From Cladorhizidae sp. MBARI D1340-BT2 (lineage: Eukaryota > Porifera > Demospongiae > Poecilosclerida > Cladorhizidae): 64,000 bases of DNA. The DNA is taken from contig JAQNBH010000004.1 of the NCBI GenBank assembly GCA_028752905.1, positions 1,844,610 through 1,908,609 on the forward strand. Reading direction: 5' to 3'. The notes beneath the pieces were generated by a model. It was not told where the DNA came from, searched no databases, and saw only the letters and a list, made by a program, of their open reading frames with translations. Of the stretch, positions 47,026 to 56,426 are shown piece by piece (position 1 is the stretch's first letter; each line of letters starts with the position of its first letter). The position numbers and the translations under genes are program-made.

Positions 47026-50000
47026 TCAAAGGGCTTTGGTCCTCGCTTGCTGCGGCGTGGTGTTGGTGTTGGGGTGGTCGAATGGGGCCATCTTGTCCAT
47101 GGTCTTGGTGGCCGTGTTGGTTGGACGTGTCAGTCGCGCCGGTGTCGTGGCCACGGAGGCGTATGATCGTTGGGTGGGAGGTGGTTGTGGAGAAGTCCGA
47201 GTTGGTGGGCTTAGGTGTACTATGGGTGGTGAGGGGGGATGGGGCGGTGGTTGGTCAGGTGGGGCGCTGAGAGCTGGCGTCACTGGGGTCTGTGGTTGAG
47301 TCGGGCTGCTCGGGTTGGGTGGTGAGATCGCCGGTGCGGGTGGCGCTGTTGGTGGCTCGGGCGTGGTTGGGTTAGGGGTGAGCGATGGCCCGGCCGCTGC
47401 TGGCGGTGTGTAGTTCACTCGGGGGAGTTCCCGCTGAAGCGGATGGTCCGGCTCGGTTGGGAACGGGTTGTATCGTCGCAGGTAGCGTCTGTTGCGGGTT
47501 GTCAGGCGTCCGGACCCATCCACACTGATGGAGTATTTGTGGTACTGGAGTACCTCCACAACTGTTCCGGATTTGTCCCACTTCGTTGGGTGGCGGCCGG
47601 TCTGATTTTGGATGAGTACCGCGTCACCGCAACGAAGGGGGGACAGGCCGTGGGAGTGCTCGTCCCATCTTGCTCGGCCCAATGTCTGACGCTTCGATAG
47701 GGCACGTTCCCTTTTCTCTCGTTTGTTGTCCCATTCTCTGTGTGGTTGAAAGCGTGGCGGGATTCCTGGGAGGAGGTCCCTGGTGGCTCGGCCAAAGAGG
47801 TTGGTAGCCGGGGACATTCCAGTATCGGGGCTGGGGCAGTTCCGGTACTGGAGGAGGGCTTTGTGGAATGAGTTGAGTAGGGAGCCTCCCGGACCGGTGT
47901 TCCCGGCGATCAGGCGTTTGACGGTCTTCACTGCGCTCTCCGCACGGCAGTTAGCGTGGGGGTTGTAGGCCGATGCTATCCTGTGATGGACTCCCCATGC
48001 CGTTAGGAATTCCCTGGTCGTGTGGGCCGCGAACTCTGGGCCCCCATCAGACGTGAGTGTGTCTGGGATGCCGAATGTGGCAAATGTTTCTCGGAGGGTG
48101 GTGGCGAGGCCAGCTGCTCCGTTGCGTGCTGGGGCGACGATCGGCCAGCCGGAGTACCTATCGACCAGCACTAGGTACGTGGAGCCTTCATGGTGGAAGT
48201 AATCCGCGCATAGGTGCTGGAAGGGGTACTCCGGGTCGATTGGTGTGGTTGAGGGCATGGCCGGTTGGGAGGGTGCATTGCTGTTGCACGTGGGGCATTG
48301 GTTGCGGGTTGCAGCGATGTCACCGGTGAGGCCGGGCCAGAATAGGGATGTTGATGCTCGAGCCGTCATGCCGCTCGTGCCTTGGTGGGCTGCATGGAGT
48401 GCTGCTAGGCATGCTGGGCGGAGAGTGGCTGGGATGACTAGTCGTTCCCCGCGGCATATTACTCCGTCTACGACAGAGAGTTGGTCGAGGTATTGGAAGT
48501 ACTCTCTGAGGTTGGGTGGCATCATGTGCTTGTTGGGTGGGGAGCCTTCTTCAATATAGAAGATGAGGTCCTGCATGGCTGGGTCCGCAGCTGTGGCGAT
48601 CTGTAGGGCCTCCCAGTTGATGGGGATGGTTGAGATGGCCAAGCACATTGCGATTGCCAGTCCATTGTCCTCGCATGGGGTGATGGTGGGGCCAGACAGA
48701 CTTGCTGCTGACGATTGGGGGCTGGCAGGGCATGCAGTTGATGGTGTGGCAATGTCGTCCTGGAGGTGAAGGCGTTGTGGGAGCCTGGTCCCGGATGGGT
48801 GGCGTGAGAGGGCGTCGCTGGTGTGGTTTCTCACGCCAGGGATGTACACCATCCGGAACCGGTACCTCAAGGTCTTCTCCTTGAGGTTACGGAGTCTGGG
48901 GTTGGGGATGTCCTCGAGGCAGCGGTCGCCGAAGAGTTTGAGCAGTGGCTTGTGGTCCACTGCGACGACGAGGTCGCTGCACCCGAGGACAAAGTGTCGA
49001 GCCTTATCCAAGGCGTCTGCCACAGCGAGGGCTTCCCCTTCCACTGGGGCGTATCTCGACTCTGCAGGGTGAGTGAATCGCGAGCCCACCAGGGTGACTC
49101 GCCAACCGTCCTGGCAACAGAAGATCTCGCGGGACGGGCACTGGCAGTGCTTCTGGAATAGCCAGTACCCGATCCCGTCTTTGCTCCAATCAGTTGCCAG
49201 GCAGGTTGGGCGGTCTTTGTCGAAGATGGTGACGCCTTCCCTGATGCGCTCGCAGATCTCGTGCTTGGATGCCGAGAAGGAGCGGGCCAGTTCGTCTGTC
49301 CAGAGGAATGGGGTTGATGGCTTGAGGAGGTTGCGGAACGGGAGCATGATTGTAGTCATTGAGAAGGCATACGCCACCTGGTTGACCAGGCCGAACCAGG
49401 CGCGTACATCCGTGATGCCCGATGGTGTGGGGAAGTTGGTGATGGACTCGAGGAACCTGGAGCACGGTTTGACCTCGGTCATGGTGATGTCGAACCCGGC
49501 AAATTCCACCTCGTCTTGAGCGAAGCGGAACTTGTGCGGGTTCAGGGTGATGCCGTTGGCGGCACAGATGTCCAGCCACTCCGTCGCCTGGTGGTAAGCT
49601 GATTCGATGTCATCCGACCAAAGCAGTGTATCGTCGATGCATTTGGTCTTCGACCGGACGTGGGCGACGAGGGCGTCGTACCTTGCTGTGTAGGCATCAC
49701 CCGACGCGATGTACCCCTGTGGGGCGGACCTGTACCGGTACCTGCCCCAGGGGGTAATAAATGTTGTGAAGTGGCGGTCCTGTTCGGACAGTGCCACGGA
49801 GTGGTAGCCGTTCCAGGCGTCGAATATCGTCTTCTTCGTGTTGCCTGGAACGGCGCGTGCCTGGTGAAATGGCGACGGGCAGTGGTGTGTCTCGCGCGTG
49901 GCGTGCTGGTTGAGGGGTTGGAAATTGATCGTCCTCCTGAGTGACCCGTTCTTTTTGGTGCAAATGACCATACGGTGGCACCAAGTGACAGGCGTTCCCA

Positions 50001-52032
50001 GGGGGACTTTCTCCAACACGCCAAGGCGGACGTCCCTGTCAAGGCCGGCTTTCACCTCCTCCTGCCAATGTATTGGGATGTCAATTGGGGTGTGGCACGG
50101 CTTGGGGACGGCAGTGGGGTCGATGTTTAGGGAGAGTGGTGGTCCGGACATCATGGGTAGCGGCTGGTTCTCACAGACGTTGAACGCACTTGCCGAATAG
50201 AGGTCGAGCAAGTGACGTTCAAGTTGTTCCCTGTTTGCCTCGGTGGCTTGAAATGGCAGGGACGTGGGTCTGGCAGGAGGGGGAGCTCTGGTGGGGCACG
50301 AACATGTCCTGTGGGGTTGGGGGGCATGTCTGTGCTGTGGTTGGCTCACTGAGGGGTCTGCGGCTGGTGGGTTGGTTTTCAGGGGAACTGTGGTTCTGGT
50401 CTGCAGGGCCGCTGTAGTGGGGTGTGCGTCGGACTCCCGTATACCCGTGCCGTTTCCCGAAGGTGGCGTCAGTGCACAGAGGGGGAACCCCGTGTGGATC
50501 AACCCGAGGTCGGTGCACGTCGCAAGGCTGAGGTAGAGCTTGGATGCGATGGCGCTAAAGTAGACCATCTGGCGGGTTTGGTAGCCAGTGGCTCTGATGG
50601 TGATGCGGAGGAGCGCTGCCCCGAGGATGGGCATGTTGGTCCCGCTTGCTGAATGCATTGCAAGGCATGTAGGGATAAGGTCGTGGTCTTCCAGGTGTAA
50701 GGCCTTCATCAGGTGTGGGCCCGCCAGACAGCTCTGACACCCTGTGTCCGCCATTCCTGTGGTGGCGAGGTTCGGGGTCTCTCGTCTGAGTGTGTGCCCG
50801 TGGGTTAGGAAGTCCTCCCTGTGGGTCGACACAATGACATCGATCAGGGGCTGTGGTGGTGAGCGTCGTTGGGTCCATCGTTGTGACGAGGAGTCCCAGG
50901 ACTGGTGTGGTAAGGCGCCTTCGCTCATGGTGTCGAGCTCTTCTGAGACGGCGCTCTCATTCTCTGCCAAGTTCTGCCAGCACATGTGTGATGAGTGGTT
51001 GGGCCTGCCGCAGGAGGTGCAGGTGGTGCCGAACGCTGGGCAGTGGACGCGGCGGATGGCTGTCCGCTCCTGTTCTCCGTGGCCTTGTAGGCCACAGAAG
51101 CAGCAGGTGGCGCGCGGGTTGACATTGGGTTTGGCTCGGGTGGTTGGGTGGGCGTGGCTTCTGGTAGGGGTCGTCTTTGGGTTACCTCCTCTGGGAGGGG
51201 TGTGGAGTGGGACGTGAGGTTTGATGGGTGTGGTCCTGCTCGGTTGGCGTGGCGTGTCCCGCGTGGGGCGGCGCTGCTGGCGTCTGTACCCACTCATCAA
51301 GGCGTCCTCACCCTCACCGTCATCGAGGGCACTCATCGAGGTGTGTGTGGTGATAGTTACCGCCGATCTCTTCCCTGCGGCCCTCACCTCGACGAAGCGG
51401 ATGGTGTCCTCAACGCTCATGTCCTGGTCGGTATGCTTGAGCAGATCCTCCTGTATTTCTGCATCGGCAAGGCCGATGCAGAGCTGATCTGCCACCCTCT
51501 CCTCTCCCTGGTTGCTAATGTGGTCGCAACCGGTGCATTTCTTGAGGAAGCGGCATACCTCGGCCTGCCCGCGTAGTCTGGCAGCGAAAGATCTGATCGG
51601 CTCTCCCCTGTCTTGTGTCATGCGCGATAGGGCCACCCTGGCCACCTTTGGGTTCTCCTCCCTGACTGCGAGGGCCTTGATGGCGGCTAGCAGGTCGGCC
51701 TCTGGGAGTTCCTCAACAGGTAAAGTTCCGATGGTGTTGCGGGTGACATCGCGACGCAACTTGGTTTCCAGACATTCTAGCAGCTGTATGCTGGTGTCGG
51801 TCCCTGATAGGTGCACTGCTTGGGAGTATGCCCTCCACCTGGTGAGGAAGTATGTCCACCCCTCCGTCGTGCCCCCAGCCGATATCTCTGGGCGCCGGAC
51901 TGGTACTGGTTTGGCTCTGATTGCCTGGTTGTGGATGATGGCATGGGTCGACAGGACAGCTGCTGCCACGATAGGGTTCATGTCTGCCGGCGTGGTGAAC
52001 TCGCAGTCGGGATAAGGACAGCTGACTGCCAT
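47026..52032 (-). CDS. Gag-Pol polyprotein of Ty3 copy 2, 1668 codons, intact
   Basis: One frame encodes the whole polyprotein, with no gag/pol frameshift or stop. The N-terminal finger is C5-x4-C10-x19-H30-x3-H34. The capsid-like region includes WTYFLTRWRAYSQAV and REENPKVARVALSRM. Zinc knuckles are CCFCGLQGH (about 309, fourth Cys missing) and CTSCGRPNHSSHMC (about 336-350, complete CX2CX4HX4C). Protease is MADTGCQSC with D429-T-G. RT runs roughly 640-860 with C798-I-D-D in place of YxDD. RNase H starts near 945 with TDWSKDGIGYWL. The integrase zinc module is HAAHQG...CPTC (about 1214-1248), and catalytic D1277, D1329 and E1365 give a D-x35-E spacing. A GPY/F-like RCGDAVLIQNQ region and a Pro/Thr-rich tail follow. 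The start MAVSCPYP is 120 bp from the LTR and is shared with copy 1. Confidence 0.97.
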   Translation of the reverse strand: MAVSCPYPDCEFTTPADMNPIVAAAVLSTHAIIHNQAIRAKPVPVRRPEISAGGTTEGWTYFLTRWRAYSQAVHLSGTDTSIQLLECLETKLRRDVTRNTIGTLPVEELPEADLLAAIKALAVREENPKVARVALSRMTQDRGEPIRSFAARLRGQAEVCRFLKKCTGCDHISNQGEERVADQLCIGLADAEIQEDLLKHTDQDMSVEDTIRFVEVRAAGKRSAVTITTHTSMSALDDGEGEDALMSGYRRQQRRPTRDTPRQPSRTTPIKPHVPLHTPPRGGNPKTTPTRSHAHPTTRAKPNVNPRATCCFCGLQGHGEQERTAIRRVHCPAFGTTCTSCGRPNHSSHMCWQNLAENESAVSEELDTMSEGALPHQSWDSSSQRWTQRRSPPQPLIDVIVSTHREDFLTHGHTLRRETPNLATTGMADTGCQSCLAGPHLMKALHLEDHDLIPTCLAMHSASGTNMPILGAALLRITIRATGYQTRQMVYFSAIASKLYLSLATCTDLGLIHTGFPLCALTPPSGNGTGIRESDAHPTTAALQTRTTVPLKTNPPAADPSVSQPQHRHAPQPHRTCSCPTRAPPPARPTSLPFQATEANREQLERHLLDLYSASAFNVCENQPLPMMSGPPLSLNIDPTAVPKPCHTPIDIPIHWQEEVKAGLDRDVRLGVLEKVPLGTPVTWCHRMVICTKKNGSLRRTINFQPLNQHATRETHHCPSPFHQARAVPGNTKKTIFDAWNGYHSVALSEQDRHFTTFITPWGRYRYRSAPQGYIASGDAYTARYDALVAHVRSKTKCIDDTLLWSDDIESAYHQATEWLDICAANGITLNPHKFRFAQDEVEFAGFDITMTEVKPCSRFLESITNFPTPSGITDVRAWFGLVNQVAYAFSMTTIMLPFRNLLKPSTPFLWTDELARSFSASKHEICERIREGVTIFDKDRPTCLATDWSKDGIGYWLFQKHCQCPSREIFCCQDGWRVTLVGSRFTHPAESRYAPVEGEALAVADALDKARHFVLGCSDLVVAVDHKPLLKLFGDRCLEDIPNPRLRNLKEKTLRYRFRMVYIPGVRNHTSDALSRHPSGTRLPQRLHLQDDIATPSTACPASPQSSAASLSGPTITPCEDNGLAIAMCLAISTIPINWEALQIATAADPAMQDLIFYIEEGSPPNKHMMPPNLREYFQYLDQLSVVDGVICRGERLVIPATLRPACLAALHAAHQGTSGMTARASTSLFWPGLTGDIAATRNQCPTCNSNAPSQPAMPSTTPIDPEYPFQHLCADYFHHEGSTYLVLVDRYSGWPIVAPARNGAAGLATTLRETFATFGIPDTLTSDGGPEFAAHTTREFLTAWGVHHRIASAYNPHANCRAESAVKTVKRLIAGNTGPGGSLLNSFHKALLQYRNCPSPDTGMSPATNLFGRATRDLLPGIPPRFQPHREWDNKREKRERALSKRQTLGRARWDEHSHGLSPLRCGDAVLIQNQTGRHPTKWDKSGTVVEVLQYHKYSISVDGSGRLTTRNRRYLRRYNPFPTEPDHPLQRELPRVNYTPPAAAGPSLTPNPTTPEPPTAPPAPAISPPNPSSPTQPQTPVTPALSAPPDQPPPHPPSPPIVHLSPPTRTSPQPPPTQRSYASVATTPARLTRPTNTATKTMDKMAPFDHPNTNTTPQQARTKAL

Positions 52033-52135
52033 GAGTGGGCACCAATTGGAGTAACGCTACGAAGCGAACGATTCCTGGTCTAGCACTTCTGCTGGCTAGC
52101 TAGGTAGCCTAGGTTAGCTAACAGGATTGTAAAAG

Positions 52136-52153
52136 AGCACTTCTTGCCTACAT
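52136..52153 (-). promoter_or_regulatory. Self-complementary primer-binding site of Ty3 copy 2
   Basis: agcacttcttgcctacat abuts the 5' LTR and shares its terminal T. It is the exact reverse complement of atgtaggcaagaagtgct at 52221-52238 inside the LTR, 67 nt away, and of the same text in the 3' LTR at 46821-46838. In the element RNA the site next to U5 can pair with the LTR-encoded 5' region, as in Tf1-type self-priming. The position is where a tRNA-binding site would normally be. Confidence 0.8.
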
Positions 52154-52366
52154 AGAGGATTGCGCCGTGCGCATTCTCGATGTGATGTAACTGGACTGCT
52201 TCACCAAGTATCATAAAGAGATGTAGGCAAGAAGTGCTGTGTATTGGTGAGCATGCGTGAGGTAAGGGGTCGTGTACTAGGTAAGAGGTCTTACATAGCA
52301 ATGTCCATACATGCACACAGGTATCGCTATATAGTCTAGCTAGGTTAGTTAGTCCCATATTGGCTA
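52153..52366 (-). repeat. 5' LTR of Ty3 copy 2
   Basis: Identical to 46753-46966 except for one base next to the TATATA motif (GACTATATAGCG here on the element strand). It probably carries the promoter; the transcription start was not determined. Confidence 0.9.
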
Positions 52367-52371
52367 CTTTT
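52367..52371. other. Target-site duplication of Ty3 copy 2, right
   Basis: ctttt directly after the LTR end ggcta, followed by tactccacaa, which continues the empty-site sequence. Confidence 0.85.
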
Positions 52372-53000
52372 TACTCCACAAAATTCCTCCATGCAGGCCT
52401 TGTTTTCTAAAGTCCAATTCACCTTCGATCATCTCATGCTGTTCAGCTGAGTTTTACATCATTAGGAGGATGTCATTGGAACCTAAACGATTAACCAGAA
52501 TTACTCTAAATTATTGTGCTCTTGAAAGAGTGCTTGCTCCACGATGATATTTTACTGCAAAGTATTTACATGCATAATGATAGAGTGAACTATTTATATT
52601 TAACTGGGATAGCACTGATTTCCTTCACTCTGACACTCTAGGATAGATTTCTTTCCTATTTTTGGTTGCAAGCTTAAGTGAAAGAGTGATGCTGCAGAAA
52701 CATCTCTGCTTGCCTGAAATTTTTTTGACCGATTTCTTTCTCTCGTGAACAATTAGTTGCTTTAGGATAGATAATCTTGCTCTGATTATGCAGAATGCTA
52801 TGCTCAACAGGAATTGCTCCAAATATTTTGGTTCATGCAAAAGTAGTTACTCAAGTTTCATGCAGCATTAGGAGGAATTTCACTTTATGCAGCAAGTAAA
52901 TTTCAGGATATTTTTCATCTTATTAGGAAGACATGCATGCAAGTAATTATATGGAGTACATTAAGCTAGGCCAAACCAGCTTATAAACTGCAACCTTAAA
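52372..53000. repeat. Diverged satellite, continuation right of Ty3 copy 2
   Basis: The gatagatttctttcc and ctttctctcgtgaac text of the field at 43.7-46.7 kb resumes here, confirming that copy 2 split one repeat field. Confidence 0.65.
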
Positions 53001-54029
53001 CCAAATTGTCAGATAAACTAAGCTTAGCAAACTTTAGAAATGATAGACAGATTACCTTGTTCCGTGTGTCTAATGAACTGACAGTAGAGCTACCTCAGAA
53101 GGTCTATTCTAAAGCAATCCTGCACCGAATGGTGCGCAATGAAATGTTGTAGTCCTAGCTTAGTCTGTAGCAGACACTGAAGCAGTTGCTTTTATGGTCA
53201 GCCTATTCCTTCGAAGCTTGCATTAGTATCGAGCACCATTCGCTGAAGAACGACATTATGAATGGTCAAGAAGTGAGAGGCTGCGAAACAACGAACTATA
53301 TAGCAGGAGCATGAAGCTGTACCACGAGGCTGGAGAATGACCGCGTGAACAAGGGCGAGATAATTAAACTGCGAACGAGTTTGAAATGCGAAGAAAAAAG
53401 ATTCCTCGCCGTTGGAATGGACTTGTTAAATAACGGTGTTGGATCGACGTTGAAAATAGCGCCAACGGAATATTAACGCAACGGAACCAGAACTTATTTT
53501 TGGCTCCTACTATAGCTCTTGTTTTTTACCTCAACAGAACTGATGTAAACATGCTTAGCTCTTGTTTGCTTTCCTCAACAAAGCTGATTTAAATGTTTGT
53601 AGCTCTTACTGACTTCAACAGAGCTGATATAAATGTGCTTAGCTATAGCTTGCTCATCTCAACAGAGCTGATATAAATGTGATAAACTTAGAGTGAAAAA
53701 CTTTTCAGAACTGCTAAGGATGCAGCATATGCAGCACTAACGAAGTACTGCTTTAGCAACTGTTTCATGTGGTGTAAATCTAGGTCAGAATAAATAGAGA
53801 AATGAAACATTAAATAACTTGCACATTTTATTCTCAGATGCCAATCTTCTGCAAACTAAGAATTGAGCTAGTGACATGTGCTCTATCTTGCAATGCCTCA
53901 TATGGTGTTTTACTTCATGTCTTTTCTGTTGGTTTAAATCTTCCTCCTCTTCAAATATTTCATGCTGCCATGGTTGGAGATAGAAGTCTAGGTCATTTTA
54001 AATATGTAGTGGTCTTACTGCTGATGCAT
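53001..54029. other. No recognisable gene; short tandem repeat at 53510-53690
   Basis: About four copies of a unit of about 45-50 bp containing tcaacagagctgatataaat lie at 53510-53690. The 73-codon frame at 53838-54059 (+) has no motif that I recognise. Confidence 0.5.
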
Positions 54030-54460
54030 GCATGGTTCAGACAGCTCTATGAGGATTAGGCATGCATGATTAAGGCAGAACTATATAGGAGGTTTGTCAT
54101 GCATGTTTCAGACAGCTCTATGAGGATTAGGCATGCATGTTTCAGGCAGAACTAGGAGGATTAGGCATGCATGTTTCAGAGAGCACAAGGAGGATTAGGC
54201 ATGCATGTTTCAGAGAGCACTAGGAGGATTAGGCATGCATGTTTCAGGCAGAACTAGGGGGATTAGGCATGCATGTTTCAGAGAGCACTAGGAGGATTAG
54301 GCATGCATGTTTCAGAGAGCACTAGGAGGATTAGGCATGCATGTTTCAGAGAGCACTAGGAGGATTAGGCATGCATGTTTCAGAGAGCACTAGGAGGATT
54401 AGGCATAGATGTTTCAGACAGCTCTATGATGCATGTTTCAGAGAGCACTATGAGGATTTA
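54030..54460. repeat. 34-bp minisatellite, about 11 copies
   Basis: The unit contains ggattaggcatgcatgtttc followed by agagagcacta or a variant. A two-copy precursor of the same sequence is visible at about 46115-46170, so the array expanded after the segment was duplicated. Confidence 0.9.
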
Positions 54461-55069
54461 TACTAGAAGTTAAGTAAATTTTAGATTTTTATAGGAACAT
54501 ATATATACATGCATGTAATTAAAGCGAGTGCATGTAATTATATGGGAACATAAAAAAATATGCATGAAATAATTACATGGATATGTGAAAATAATGGAGT
54601 GAATGTAGTTATAGGCACAAAGGCACAAATCTAATTATAGGTTGTTATAAGATGTGATCATAAGTAATTATAAGCAACATTCATTTATGGCCTCACATGT
54701 ATAAATATTGGGTACCCGCATGTGAAGCACAAAAGGTTTGTAAGTTAGAACATTTTAAATCCATATATAATATATTTTATATATATATATAATATAAAGG
54801 GCGTTCCTCTAAACATCCAGCACCTTTTTCATGACAGACCTCGAAGGCTGACAGCAGCCAGAGTGAGAGATACTTTACCAATTAGCCACATCAATGGAGT
54901 GCTTGCCTGGAGTAATTGTACCATGTCATTGTAAAATTGTGCATAACTCAATGTCCAGGGCTTTAACTTTGCCCTTTGCTACTCTGTGTATAATAGTAGA
55001 GTGCTTGGTAAGCTCACATTTGGGTTAGGTAATAAAAGCTCCACCAGCATCAAACTTCAGCGAGATGTA
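54461..55069. repeat. Segment duplicated from about 46438-46665
   Basis: 54831-55045 (gacagacctcgaaggctgac, atgtccagggctttaactttg, ttggtaagctcacatttggg) is a diverged copy of the segment left of Ty3 copy 2. The remaining part is AT-rich without genes. Confidence 0.75.
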
Positions 55070-56345
55070 TTATGTAAAGGGTCCTGTAATGTTTGTTCTC
55101 TACACTAATAGGATAAAGGGTCAAGTAAATGTTTGTTCTCTACATTGTAGGTAAAGGGTAGGTAAAGGGTCCTGTAAATATTTGTTCTCTACACTGATAG
55201 GTAAAGGGTCAAGTAAATGTTTGTTCCCTACATTGATAGGTAAAGGGTCCTGTAATGTTTGTTCTCTACACTGATTTGTTCTCTACACTGATAGGTAAAG
55301 GGTCAAGTAAATATTTGTTCTCTACATTGTAGGTAAAGGGTCCTGTAAATGTTTGTTCTCTACACTGATAGGTAGATGGTCCTTTAAATGTTTGTTCTCT
55401 GTTCTCTACACTGATAGGTACACTGATAGGTAAAGGGTCCTGCAAATGTTTGTCTAATGATAGGTAAAGGGTCCTGCAAATGTTTGTCTAATGATAGGTA
55501 AAGGGTCCTGTAAATGTTTGTTCTCTACACTGATAGGTAAAGGGTCCTGTAAATGCTCTCTACAATGACAGGTAAAGGGTCCTGTAAATGTTTGTTCTCT
55601 ACACTGATAGGTAAAGGGTCCTGAAAATGTTTCCCCCTCTAATTGATAGGTAAAGGGTCCTGTAATGTTTGTTCTCTACACTGATACACTGATAGGTAAA
55701 GGGTCCTGTAAGTGTTTGTTCTCTACACTGATAGGTAAAGGGTCCTGTAAATGTTTGTTCTCTACACTGATAGGTAAAAGGTCAAGTAAATGTTTGTTCT
55801 CTACACTGATATTCTCTACACTGATAGGTAAAGGGATCAGTGTCCTGTAAATGTTTGTTACGCTGATAGGTAAAGGGTCCTGTAAATGTTTGTTCTCTAC
55901 ACTGATAGGTAAAGGGTCCTGTCAATGTTTGTTCTCTACACTGATAGGTAAAGGGTAAAGGGTAAAGGGTCAAGTGAATTTTGTTCTCTACACTGATAGG
56001 TAAAGGGTCAAGTAAATGTTTGTTCCCTACATTGATAGGTTGATAGGTAAAGGGTCCTGTAAATGTTTGTTCCCTACACTGATAGGTAAATGGTCCTGTA
56101 AATGTTTATTCTCTACATCGATAGGTTCTGTAAATGTTTGTTCTCTACACTGATAGGTAAAGGGTCCTGCAAATGTTTGTCTAATGATAGGTAAAGGGTC
56201 CTGCAAATGTTTGTCTAATGATAGGTAAAGGGTCCTGTAAATGTTTGTTCTCTACACTGATAGGTAAAGGGTCCTGTAAATGCCTCTATAGCTCTCTACA
56301 ATGACAGGTAAAGGGTCCTGTAAATGTTTGTTACACTGAAAATGT
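55070..56345. repeat. 39-bp minisatellite, about 33 copies
   Basis: The unit contains gataggtaaagggtcctgta and aatgtttgttctctacact. A cctgt/caagt variant and many partial units are present. The frames within it are artefacts. Confidence 0.93.
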
Positions 56346-56426
56346 TTTTATGGCGTTAATTTAATTTTGTATTTTTAGTCTTTTACCGCCAAATCTTCTA
56401 ATTTAAATATCTGTCAATATTTCCAG

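Larger units (their letters stand above)
46753..52366 (-). mobile_element. Ty3/Gypsy LTR retrotransposon, copy 2 (structurally intact, 5614 bp)
   Basis: Two 214-bp LTRs differ at one base (46927 a against 52327 c), are flanked by a 5-bp ctttt duplication, and enclose one uninterrupted gag-pol frame, a polypurine tract and a self-complementary primer-binding site. The element strand is minus. It inserted into the diverged satellite field. Everything needed for mobility appears present, so it is young and possibly active. Confidence 0.97.
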
